This document shows, in pieces, positions 24,109-35,865 of a stretch of 45,133 nucleotides of DNA (positions are counted from its first letter, which is position 1; every line of letters begins with the position of its first letter). Origin of the DNA: Purshia tridentata (taxonomy: Eukaryota > Streptophyta > Magnoliopsida > Rosales > Rosaceae); the NCBI GenBank assembly GCA_003254885.1, contig QANT01008477.1, positions 1 to 45,133 of the forward strand. The letters run 5' to 3'. The position numbers and the translations under genes are program-made. Below the pieces are notes generated by a model, which was not told where the DNA came from, ran no database searches, and was given only the letters and a program-made list of their open reading frames with translations.

Positions 24109-26329
24109 AATGGAGCTCTCAGCCAGCCACAAAATAAAAAAATAAAAAAAATTAAAAAGCAGAGACACTTGGAGGATATAAAAAAAGAGCAGCAGTTAAG
24201 TGGAGAACCGAGGCCTAGCTCTCTAAACAGATTCCATGCTCTGATGAGAGATCTGTGGAGGTGACATAATGGAAGGCATGGTTCATCCATTGCTGTTTTT
24301 TATTTATTTGTTTCTCAAAATGAGAACATGATAATGTTCAATTTACTGATTATATTGTTACTCATAGTTAATTTTCAGAGCATGATTTTTTATAGGAAAG
24401 GCCTTGTTATGGCAAAAGAAAATTGGAACCTTGTGACGACAATTATTTAACTGACGAGTGTTCCCAGTTTAATAAATGACAACCTGTTATATCCCAGTTT
24501 ATGACAGTCTTCCTGTAACTTTTAGTTTTATGATAGCTTATCTTTATATGACAGTGACAATGAATTTTTCTTAATATTTTTTATGGTAAGCGAATTTTTC
24601 AAGTTTTCGCTTTCTATTGTTTAAATTTCAATGGACTTCCTTCTTTTATACCAACAAAACACATCACTAACAGTTATTGGGAAAGGCTATAATGACTTCA
24701 GACTTGGATCCCATCATATTGACTTTGTCTCTCCAAGTAGAACAACGGGTGGAATTTCATCGTGGACCATTAAATGAGACTTACCCATCAGTCCCAGCTA
24801 AAAACTTAGGTGACCTCTGATGGTTTAACCACTCAAAGTAGGAAGTGGACCTTTCTCTATAGATATATATAACCTATAGGTTATACCACACCCAGCTTCA
24901 TTGGTCACTGATGTTATGCTTTTCAACCTCTTTATTATAATGAGAGAATGTTAATTTCTTTGTCATATATTATCTTGTTATATGGGTATATTGTTAAATT
25001 ATTAGTAATTTAATTCCTAAATGGGCTCTAATAGTTTAAAAAAACTATTATCACAAATAAAATGTGTGATCTTTTTTAACCCTCTCCTCTCATCTTTTTA
25101 TTTTTTGATTATTTGGACACATTTTAAATCAAAACGTCATGTGGTTGACACATGTAGTCGACATGTCGAAATCTGTAGGTAAAAAAATTAAAGTGGTTGT
25201 AGCACCATCTATAGTGGTTGTAGCATAATTTTTTGATCATTTATTGACCATCAACATTTGGGATCCATTTGTAAACATTACGAATATTACATTAATGCCG
25301 GGTCTTTGTTTTAGTAGAACAAGCCATGTGAATGTTTGGTAATGAGTGAATGTTTTCAGGGTACATGAATGCTAGCAGCAGAGAGTGTATCATATTGAGC
25401 TGTGCAGCATATCTCTTTTTCTCTATGGAATTGGAGAATTCATTCATTTAGTTGGAATGAGTTGAGTTGTTTCTTTGTATCGGGTTTGTGCGCCGAGAGA
25501 GAAACATGATCGAAGAGAGAGGAAGGAATATGATAGTTTTGTTCAATTTGGGCCAAAAAGTGAGAGGGCAGGGTTAAAATAGGGGTTATTTTAATATAAT
25601 TTTCCTCCTCAAATTCTATGTTATGGATTCTAAAAATAGAGATGAACTCATTGATATTGCGGTCTCCAATTGATGGACTAAACAATCGTTAAAGCCATGC
25701 ACGGATACACCTATGGTCACCTCGGTAGGACACGTGTCACAGGTCCCCACAAACCATGCTATTTACTAATTAATTAATTATTTTTCTTTCCTTCAACCGT
25801 AGGTCCAAAATACATTCCCTCCAGCGACCCCAAGGCTATCATCCCCTACACCAATCTCTCCAACCTCATCGTGCAGCCCTATGCCACGTCACCGACTCCG
25901 ACCTCGACATTCCAAAACACACTTTGCGCCATAAACCGCCAATCATCGCAAAGCCACGATTCCGCCGTCCATTGGGTGGAGCTCAAAATCTCACATGATC
26001 ACAACCGCAGACGATCCCCAGCCTGCACACCTGCTTCGTTGCAAAGCAATGGTTTTCATTTTCAGAGTCATAGTCAAACAAACGCGAAGAAAATACTAGA
26101 AGGACAGAAACAGAGGCACAGCGGAGGAGAGAGTCACTCACGGTTCCACGCTAAAGTCAGCCCACCACACCTCAAAGCACTTTTTTTTGCGATTCTAAAT
26201 AAAAAAAAACACCTTTCCAATTCATTTCACTTCCCCTTCAATCTCCGATCGATTATGCTGTGCGGACCCTGATCCGAATTCTGAACGTATAGGGTTTGAT
26301 CCGGAACCCGAATTCCAGCAACCAACACG
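24109..26329. other. LACS7 3' flank and CLC-d upstream region
   Basis: AATAAA motifs at 24133-24138 and 24471-24476 are possible polyadenylation signals of LACS7. From about 25,800 the base composition becomes GC-richer and the segment 25805-26200 reads openly for a while on the plus strand (a 133-codon frame from 25871), but I recognise no protein. It may be CLC-d promoter or 5' leader, or the remnant of another gene. No RNA gene seen. Confidence 0.45.
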
Positions 26330-29300
26330 ATGTTGTCGAATCATCTGCAAAATGGGATGGAGGCGCCGAAGCTCGCCTGGTCTCGCCTCCCCAACTCGGA
26401 GGAAGCCGAGCAAGACGCCGCCGTCGGCATCGTGAAGCAGAGAGACGAGGGCGGCGTCGAGAGCCTTGACTACGAAGTCATCGAGAATTACGCTTATTGG
26501 GAAGAGCAGGTCACAACTTTGAGCCTAATTGTGCTTGAATTTTGTACACATGTTCGTTTTTCGGAGTTAATTTGTGTTCGTGTGTGTGTTTGAATCTACA
26601 GGCGCAGAGAGGGAAACTCTATCTTGGATATTACGTGGTGGTGAAGTGGTTCTTTGCTTTGCTCATCGGTATCGGTAAGCTTTTATCTAGTTCTTTAATT
26701 TTTTGATTGACATAGCTATTGCACTGAGTCTAGCTTTAGTGTCACTTAAATTTTTTTAATTCGTCTGTATTTGTATTCATATATATGTGAATTCATTTGG
26801 GTTGCTTTCAGGCACTGGGTTAGCTGCTGTTTTCATCAATATTGCGGTTGAGAACTTTGCAGGCTGGAAGTTTGCATTGACATTTTCTATAATACAGAAG
26901 TCATATGTGGCTGGTTTTGTGGTATACATATTAATCAACTTAGTTTTGGTTTTTTCCTCTGTATATATCATTACACAATTCGCACCTGCAGCAGCCGGGT
27001 CTGGTATCCCGGAAATCAAGGGTTATTTGAACGGTAAGATGGGACATAATGTATTTCTTTTCTGTATTGCTCATTTATCAGGTGAGTGTTTTGCTGATTG
27101 TTATTCAAATGTACAGGGGTTGATATTCATGGTGTCCTCCTCTTCAGAACCTTGATTGGAAAGGTGTGATGACCCATTTTGGTATTCCAAGTTATTTGCT
27201 GAGATTTAAACTATGTACTTTGAATTATAATCTTCTTTTGATGATTGCATAGATTTTTGGGAGCATTGGCTCAGTGGGAGGTGGTCTAGCTTTAGGCAAA
27301 GAAGGTCCTCTTGTTCATACTGGTGCTTGTATTGCTTCTTTGCTTGGACAAGTAAGCACGCACTGCTCTTTTTGAAGGTTTCTAATTGTATAATCTAGAC
27401 CGCACTACAACATATGTTTTAGAATTTTTTTTTCTTTGAAGCATTCTTAACGTCTGGGGTTTGTTAGAAATTTTTTGAACAATGTTGTACATATTCGTAA
27501 CTGTCAAAAATAAGTGCTGAACAAACATGTTTTTGATGTTACATAGTATATTTTTCTAGTGTATGAATTACAAACAATTTTTTCTTTCTAAGGTTTTTTG
27601 GTTGTATGTTGATACAGGGTGGATCTACAAAATACCATCTAAATTCCAGGTGGCTACAAATTTTTAATAGTGACCGGGATCGCCGTGATCTTGTGAGTGA
27701 TTTATGCTTTTCAATTTTCTTGTCTGAACTCTAAAGGTTTTACCTGTATAGGACTGGAAATTCTATCTTCTGGGCATTATGCTGGTACACTTCAGTGAGA
27801 TATACTTGTCAAATTCTCTTGCAATTGTAATCATAGACATAGTAATGTTCTTCTTGTAGTTTCTTTAATTTCCATACTTGCTCTTCTTCAAGTTCACAAG
27901 CTCTGTAGTTGTAGCTGTTCTTGATTATCCCTAACAATATCCAGAATTTAGTTCATATTTGGAGTTCTGTTTTATTGAAGGTAATATGTAGTAGCACGGT
28001 TTAAGAGACTTGAATCCCTTTAATAATTGCATGTCATGTTATAATTGGAGTACTGTAACTCTTGCCATCCTCTTTGGTATTCTTAGGAATTTCCAACTCT
28101 GGTCTTTCCTATATTTAAGGATAAAGTGTTGTACCTCTAAATTGCTCTCATTTTGCATTTGTGTAATTTTGAAAAGGTAACCTGTGGATGTGCAGCTGGA
28201 GTCTCTGCTGCTTTTAGAGCTCCTGTTGGCGGTGTACTATTTGCATTGGAAGAAGTTACATCTTGGTAATGAAGTTCAATTCTTTTAGATTCATGTGTGT
28301 AGTCATATTTATATATGTTTGTTTTATGGACTTAAAATTCTTAAATACTTAAAAAACTAATTCTCTGATAAGAATGTATGTTTGTATTTTATCAACATTT
28401 ATGTTTTTGTGATCTTGAAGGTGGAAGAGTCAACTTATGTGGCGTGTCTTTTTTACATCTGCTATTGTGGCTGTCGTGGTGCGCACTGCAATGGGATGGT
28501 GTAAGAGTGGAAAGTGTGGACACTTTGGTTCAGGTGGCTTCATAATATGGGACATATCAGAGTTAAGATCTAAACCTTCTTCTTTTTGCAAGAAAAGATC
28601 AAACACTTTCTTCAGTTCTATATTTCTCCTCAGTTTTGAGCCTTTATTAGCTTCCTAACTGATTCTATTTAGTGGTCAAGAGGACTACTCTTTTGAGGAG
28701 TTCTTGCCAATGGCGTTTATTGGGGTCATTGGAGGATTACTGGGTATGTATTCGTTCCTGAGCTATGTATGTTTCCATGCTTTTTTTTTGTTTTTCCTTA
28801 AAAATTTGAACTTGATATTAATTTTTTCTCTTTTTCAGGAGCCTTATTTAACCAGCTTACATTTTATATAGCCTACTGGCGCCGGAATTATTTGCACAAG
28901 AAAGGGAATCGAGTCAAGGTAGTGTTTTGACCATAGTCAATGATCTGTTCTCTCAATACTTCCATGTTGTTTTCAAATTATTTAATCTTTCCACACCAAA
29001 CACCAAAATGCAGATAATTGAGGCGTGCCTCATCTCTTTGATAACATCAATTATTTCCTTTGGTTTACCACTTCTAAGAAAATGCACTCCATGCCCTGAA
29101 GCAGATCCAGATTCTGGTATTGAGTGTCCACGGCCTCCAGGAATGTATGGGAATTATGTAAATGTAAGATTCCAACCGTAATTACTTCTCAATTATTATT
29201 GAGATAAGCTGTGGGTTCTCTTTTTGCTTGCCATTTCGTCTAGCATGTTATTTTTACATGTGGTATTGTTTCTTGTATTTAGCATGTTATTTTACATTCT

Positions 29301-31820
29301 TTTCACTCATATGATGTTGTGGAAATTGCATGCCAACTTATATCCGAAGGTGTAAGTGTCTACTCTTTTAATATTAAAGGAAAATATAAGTAATATACCA
29401 AGTGTATCTGTAATATAATTCGCAGATTTAATTGGAAACTATTTGGAGTTGCTCAGTGTATGTGGAAGCCTCTTGGGTTTCATTGCTTTGAGAAATAGCA
29501 GAGATGATTATTGTTAATATCCTCAACAATCATTTTGAACATACCAATTCAGAGTCTCTCATGTAACCTAAGTTAGTCTTACTGATTAAGGAATAATCTT
29601 GCTTCATTAATAAGAGGTATCTTCTTTCTTTTGAGTGTTGAGTTTACACTTTGGGTCTGTGGTCTGAAATTTTGAGGCAGCTTGGAATATTCATATCTAA
29701 TTCTATGCTCTTTCCAGTTTTTTTGCAGTAAGGACAAGGAATACAATGATCTTGCTACCATTTTCTTCAATACACAGGTTTTGAGAATTTATGTGATCAT
29801 TTATCTTCTTCCTTTGCAAATTAGATTGCTGGGATTTTACAGAATTTGTTTCTTTTGTTGCAGGATGATGCGATTAGGAATTTGTTTAGTGCAAAAACAA
29901 TTCATGAGTACAGTGCCCAAAGTTTATTGACCTTCTTGGTATTGCATTTATTTACATAGCTTAATCGCCTTTTGTGCATATATATATACTGCTCATAGAC
30001 CAACATACTTTCATTTCGTGTTCCCTTAAAGCGCTGTATTTAGATGGTGTTAATCGAACAGGCTCCTCTATTTTGTATGGTTTTTTTTTCTCATTTGGGT
30101 GTCATTGATCTTTATGTTTTTCCTATGGTGACAAAGTCTCACTTCTTAAGAGTGGTAGTTGTTCCTTATCCAATCCTTGATTCTATAATTCAGGAGCACT
30201 CTTCCTAGGCATTCCAGATGGAATATAAAATGTAATGAAAAACAAATCTTACTGGCTCAAAAAAAAAAGGGGGAGATTCATGAGTTTATGCACACATATG
30301 TCTGGCAGTATGCAGATAATATACAGAAAATTGGAACCTGCCTTCCCCAAAGAAAGCTTTCATAGGAGTAAAAGATACAAAAGAAAGTATATACCCTTTC
30401 GTCAGGCCTATTGCTCTTTCCTTGTGCCTGTTTCGCTTTAGGGGGTTGGTTCACAGGTACAACCTTTAGGGGGCTGGTTCGCTCGTTCCTATTTAGGAAA
30501 ATAAAACTCAACTATAAAGCTAAGGGGCTTGGAGTTTCTGAGATACTGTTTTAAGGTCATGGCTGTCATTTTTGGTGGACAGCCCAGTTATGAACTTAAA
30601 ATGTAATTGGACTATTAAAATTTCAAGAACAAAGTTTTTCTCCTCTCTTGTGCTTTTTGATTTCCATTTTTGTATAATTTTTTTTCCCTAATGCATTGCA
30701 GGTTATGTTTTATACATTAGCAGTTGTGACATTTGGTACTGCTGTTCCAGCTGGTCAATTTGTTCCTGGAATCATGATTGGATCGACATATGGACGCCTT
30801 GTAGGCATGTTTGTTGTTAACTTTTACAAGAAGCTCAACATTGAAGAGGGAACGTGAGTCTCTTGATCATTTATGATCTTTGGATTTTAGACTTCTTAGA
30901 TGCATTTTACTCTACAAGCAGAGCTGTAGAACTAAATATGCTATTTTTGCAATGTACTCATGTGCTTTCTGTCGTGTGCTTGGTGGTTCTGCAGATATGC
31001 ACTACTTGGAGCGGCTTCTTTTCTTGGAGGCTCAATGCGGATGACTGTGTCTCTATGTGTTATTATGGTTGAAATCACGAATAATTTGAAATTTTTGCCT
31101 CTTATAATGCTTGTTCTTCTTATTTCAAAGGTACATTTTTTTTAATTTTTATTATTATATTAATAGATGCTGTGGAAGAATACTTAAATCTTTTACCTTT
31201 GCAGGCTGTTGGTGATGCTTTTAATGAAGGCCTGTATGAAGAACAGGCGCGGCTGAGGAGCATTCCACTACTGGAATCGAGACCCAAGTACCAAATGCGG
31301 AAGATGACAGCAAAGGAGGCCTGCGGAAAAAGGGTGAAGAATGCCACTTTAATTCTCAAATCTCTTTTACTATGATTGTACAGAAGGGCATGTGCCGAGT
31401 GAATTAGATATTTTGCATGACTAACCTCTCATATGTAGACATTAGAATTGAGCCATAAGTGCAAGTGCCTATAGCTCACATGTCAGGAACTTCCATACTA
31501 TCCATTTAAATTCCAAGATGAGGAACCCTGAGTATGAGCCACCTTAAACCCCAATGATTATGGCCAAATTGATTTGACTGGATCCCTTTGAAAAAAGGAA
31601 AAAAAAAAAAGTTGAAAGAAACACCTTTTGTTATCAGAAGAAATATGTTTTTAAGCAGTCCTTTATAATGTATTGACTTCGTTATTCTTATTCCTTGTAA
31701 TTTTAATCTCACTGTACTCATTTTTCATTCTGTGAAGGTGGTTTCCTTCCCTCGTGTTGTTAAGGTCGCAGATCTGGTTTCTATCTTGCAGAGCAACAAC
31801 CATAATGGCTTCCCTGTATG

Positions 31821-31866
<46 letters not shown>

Positions 31867-34190
31867 AGTCTTGTTCGATATGCTAGTTTGTGTTTCATGC
31901 TGTATTCCTTCCAGGTGATTGATCATGCAAGAAATGGAGAAACACTTGTCATTGGACTTATGCTTCGTAGGTATGGTGTTTTTATTTTCTACCTTTATGT
32001 CTGATTTCGTTTGTTTGAAGCAAATAATGCAGCAGTGGAGAAAAATTAACTCTAGGATATGGTTTGTAATGCAGTCACCTTTTGGTACTTCTGCAATCAA
32101 AGGTAGACTTCCAGCATAGTCCTTTGCCATGTGATCCAAGAGGATCCAGGTCTATCAGGCAAGTGGATGCTTGAAGCTGGTTTATGGTCTTGCTCTTCCC
32201 TTTTACTATAAGATATATTTTTGACAAGTCCTCTGTACTCCAGGCACACTTTCAGTGAATTCGTGAAACCTGCTTCCAGTAAAGGATTATCTATACATGA
32301 TATAAATCTGACTTCAGATGACTTGGAAATGTACATAGATCTTGCCCCATTTTTGAACCCATCTCCTTACATTGTCCCTGAGGATATGTCTTTGACAAAG
32401 GTGAGAACGCTGTGATTCATTCAAGACTTCCTAGTTTCTTATGGCCTGGAGCCCTAATTTTAGTAGACTTATATTTCTCTTGATGATGATGCAGGTATAT
32501 AATCTTTTCCGTCAACTAGGTCTGAGACATATATTTGTTGTTCCCCGCCCGGCTCGTGTGATTGGCTTGATTACCAGGAACGATTTGTTGATAGAGGTAT
32601 TATCATCTATCTCATAAATACATTAGACAAACACTGGAAGTGCAATTATTGACTTTTGATGGTTTGTCTGGCAGGAAAGCGAGGATTTGGCTTCGATGGA
32701 GCTCCAATCGACTAGTGTAAGGTCTCTATGATGCTTTACTCATCTCAAGTCCATCGAACTTGTTAGATGTGCATTTGATAATCCAAATTTGATAGGGCAA
32801 GCTTGCGACATTTTTTATGGTCTTCATATACAAATATGGATTTAATGAATGAGGTGATCATGTTGCCAATGTCACCTTTTTGGTTTTTTTTTGTTTGTTT
32901 GTGGATAAGTAACAAAATCTAAAAGATGCCAATGAAGTGTCATTCAAGTGGATAAGCTGTATACAAGTGATCAAGTTTGTGTCATTCGAATTTCGCACAT
33001 CCACTATCCAGAATGTAAACAATTGATTGAGCTCAGCAACACTTTGGATTTCAAGCCATAGCTTTTTGTTTGGAACATGGAATTCAATGATATATAGATG
33101 TATAAGTGTGAGAGCTACATGTTTGCAGACCAGACACATAATGAAATATCTCACTCTTTTATATATTTTGTAAATTTGAGATGAAACTACATGCCCCATT
33201 GCATTTATTTGATCCGGGTATACTGGCTTATGAGTTCTCTTTCATGAATTATCATTCCTTTCATTTCAATTTAGTTTTTTTTCCTTCCTCAAGGTCCAGA
33301 GTAGTGTGATTTTCAGTTTTCTATTTCGTTGGTATTATAATGCGCCTCTTATAATCTTTCCTAAGAATAGACTGATGCAGCTGCATAAGTATTTTCCTGT
33401 TGTCACCGTCCGCTTGCTAGAGGTGTTGACCTTGCGGCACTTGCTTTCCCATAGACTGGATAGGAAGTAAGCCAATGAAAACCTTGTAATAACAAGAACA
33501 CAAGCTGAATACTTTCCTCCATATTTGCTTATCATGGGTGGAGTGTGGTTCATGCACCGACTTGATGAATGAATATCTATTTGCTTGTTTTTATCTTGGA
33601 TTGAGTCATTTATGGTGATTTAGTTTGTTATATTCATCCAATTCTAGGAAGCAGTTGGCCAGTGATCCGGACCTGTAAACTTATGGGTGAGTTGGGATGT
33701 TTATTGAACTGCAATGAGGAAGATTGTTTTTAGTTTATATAGTAACTATTGGATATGGTTTGCTGAACAGAATATTCAATTGGCAGTGAGGCTGCCTGTC
33801 ATTTTAGCCTTTTATTTGGAGGATTACCAAGTGTTACATGTCAAAACATGTTATTCTTGGTTTTTATAATGGAACACTCACATAGATCCTTTCTACAGTG
33901 GAACTTTTTGTTTGGCCTTGCACATAGGGGTCTGCAACTTGACTGTGCAATTTGTTTTTGTGGTGAACAACTCTTGTTGCTGCAGTATTTGCAGAATTTG
34001 GTATCTGTGTTGTGAGAACTGTAATAATGCTTTCTAAATTTGTATCCCAAACATGCATTTATCTTGTTTGATTTCAACTCTTTAATCCTCTTCATGATTC
34101 TCTGATGGCAGAGCTCAACATCGAGATAAAAGAAAGGTCAGAGGGAATGGAGATATGGAGCGCCCACTTCTCACTGGTCTTCTGGTCTAA
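26330..34190 (+). CDS. CLC-D: CLC-type anion channel/transporter, CLC-d class, 793 aa, 23 exons
   Basis: Intracellular CLC protein of the CLC-d class (trans-Golgi/endosomal in Arabidopsis), moving chloride or other anions, with a role in luminal pH. Exons: 26330-26509, 26602-26674, 26812-27033, 27117-27163, 27253-27351, 27618-27692, 28177-28265, 28421-28561, 28673-28743, 28839-28918, 29014-29163, 29718-29777, 29864-29938, 30702-30853, 30995-31130, 31205-31333, 31738-31815, 31915-31970, 32075-32158, 32244-32400, 32495-32596, 32675-32721, 34112-34190; sum 2382 nt, in frame. The N-terminus MLSNHLQNG and [16 protein letters not shown] are CLC-d hallmarks. Anion-pathway motifs are GSGIP (147-151), GKEGP with the gating Glu (191) and GQFVP (472-476). 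A Glu pair at 257-258 covers the proton-glutamate site. Ser in GSGIP suggests chloride rather than nitrate preference. Two C-terminal CBS domains span roughly 575-760. Intron 19 is GC-AG. Confidence 0.96.
31822..31864 (+). repeat. (CT)n microsatellite in CLC-d intron 17
   Basis: About 21 CT units beginning a few bases after the splice donor of intron 17 (31816). It makes the intron pyrimidine-rich from end to end and is likely length-polymorphic. Confidence 0.9.
32722..34111 (+). other. Last intron of CLC-d (1.39 kb)
   Basis: It separates the exon ending at STSV from a 79-nt last exon encoding the RPLL-type C-terminus. If this intron is retained, translation stops almost at once (TGA at 32729-32731), giving a slightly shorter tail. 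No other gene is recognised in it. Confidence 0.7.
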
Positions 34191-34689
34191 CATCATTTCT
34201 GGCTGATAATGATGTCTAATATTCATCCTAGAAGACGTATTCTTTACAGATTCCTCCATTCTTTATTCTCGAAATCTGATTCTTTCCAGCTTTCTCTATT
34301 AGTTTACCTTAGGATCTAGGGCTTAGAGTTGTTCATTAATTCTTTCCCCGTGCACTGAGGGGATCATGGACCACATCCATCTGAATTTTTGTACCATTGA
34401 TAACTGGACGCATCATAGTAACATAGAAGATTAGTGTGACGTATAATTTCAGTGTGGGAAAGTGAATGTATGACGGGTTAGAATTCACATAAACCAGGAG
34501 AGATGCTATCTATTGTAATTCTAGTGATTTTAGTTATGTAACAGCAATAATTGGGTGAGATAAATTCTCGTGATGTTGGCTTTGTTACCAATGATTTAGT
34601 GAAAGTAACTTGTCAACTTTTAGTGTTATTATGTGAATATGTGTCCTTCCAGGTGCATAGCATTGTTGATAGTACTTTGTAGTACTCCT

Positions 34690-34738
<49 letters not shown>

Positions 34739-35865
34739 ATTATCAAATTTGGGTATGGAACCAAATCATATCCTCGAAATTTGAAGGTTTCAACTTCAAT
34801 TTTAGTTTTAGTTTCATTTTTTTCTTTTGTCTAGTTATCCCTTCTATTATCTCTAATAGTTACATTTTTTCATCTTATATGGTGTGTGGTTACATTAGTG
34901 TAGTTGTCAATTGTATATTCTCTAGATAATTGTTGCGGAAAGTTCCATACCTCTTGTAACTGTCGATTTTTGCAGGTATTTGAGTTAAGTGAAACTTTTC
35001 TCACTGTCGTCATTTTGCAGATCTTTGGGTTTTTAAATTTTGGTTGAAATGTGGAAGTATGTCCTCTGGAACTTCAATTTTTATAGATTCTTTAGTTTTT
35101 GGAGCATTCTGTTTTTGTAGATTTTGAACCTCTGTATCACTGGATAGTTTAGGAATTACTACGTAGTATATTGTGTGTTGTGTGTCACTCCCCCTTCTAT
35201 TCTCTTAGATTTGAATAGAATCGGAAGTGACATTTTGGAAGCCAACTGATTATTTTTGCTCAGCAATCTAGAAATGAAAAAGTAAGTACCGCATGCAAGT
35301 AGGTTTCAGTTTAATTTCTCTGGTATGTTGCAACCAGCAAGGAACAACAGGAGTGATTCCAATAAAGTCTATTGAAATTCTTTTTCTTTTTTTTTTTGGT
35401 TCCTGAATTCTATATACAAAGGAGGTCAAAGGGAGTTCTCACTACCCATTCCTATTTAAAAATTTGTAGAAGGTGCATTTCTAAGAAGGGGGTATATGTT
35501 TGCTAATTTTGTTGAAGAATTTAGAAGTAGCCATAGTCGGCAGTGGAATGCCTGGTATAAGTGGAAATGGAGATTTAGAGATACAACTTGTAGAATTTAT
35601 TGAATAGTCTTGTAGTTCACCTAAAGAACTTAATTGGATACAAAAAAGTTTGGGAGCGATAAACATTAATTAAAATCAGATGCATTGTGCCTCACTGCTC
35701 CATCAATGAACATTTTCTGCATATAATCTATATATGTCTCTGTATGGCAAGTATTGATTTTAAAATTATCCCGCCTCAAAAAAAATAAAAAAATCCTTAC
35801 AAAGAAGAATACAATGCCCATAATAACTCAAACCAAGAAACATGAGGGGGCACTCCATGCGGTCA
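34191..35865. other. Intergenic region between the convergent CLC-d and phytocyanin genes
   Basis: It must contain the 3' untranslated regions of both genes. A (CT)n(CA)n microsatellite lies at about 34692-34738. No further coding or RNA gene is supported. Confidence 0.6.
34692..34738. repeat. Compound (TC)n(AC)n microsatellite
   Basis: A run of TC dinucleotides passes directly into AC dinucleotides. It is typical of polymorphic plant SSRs. Confidence 0.9.

Noticed and set aside
25871..26272. 133-codon plus-strand frame upstream of CLC-d
   Set aside because: No recognisable protein and an arbitrary start; kept only as an unexplained segment, not as a gene.
31663..32139. 158-codon minus-strand frame with a run of Arg-Glu repeats
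   Set aside because: The repeat is the complement of the CT microsatellite in CLC-d intron 17 and the frame covers CLC-d exons.
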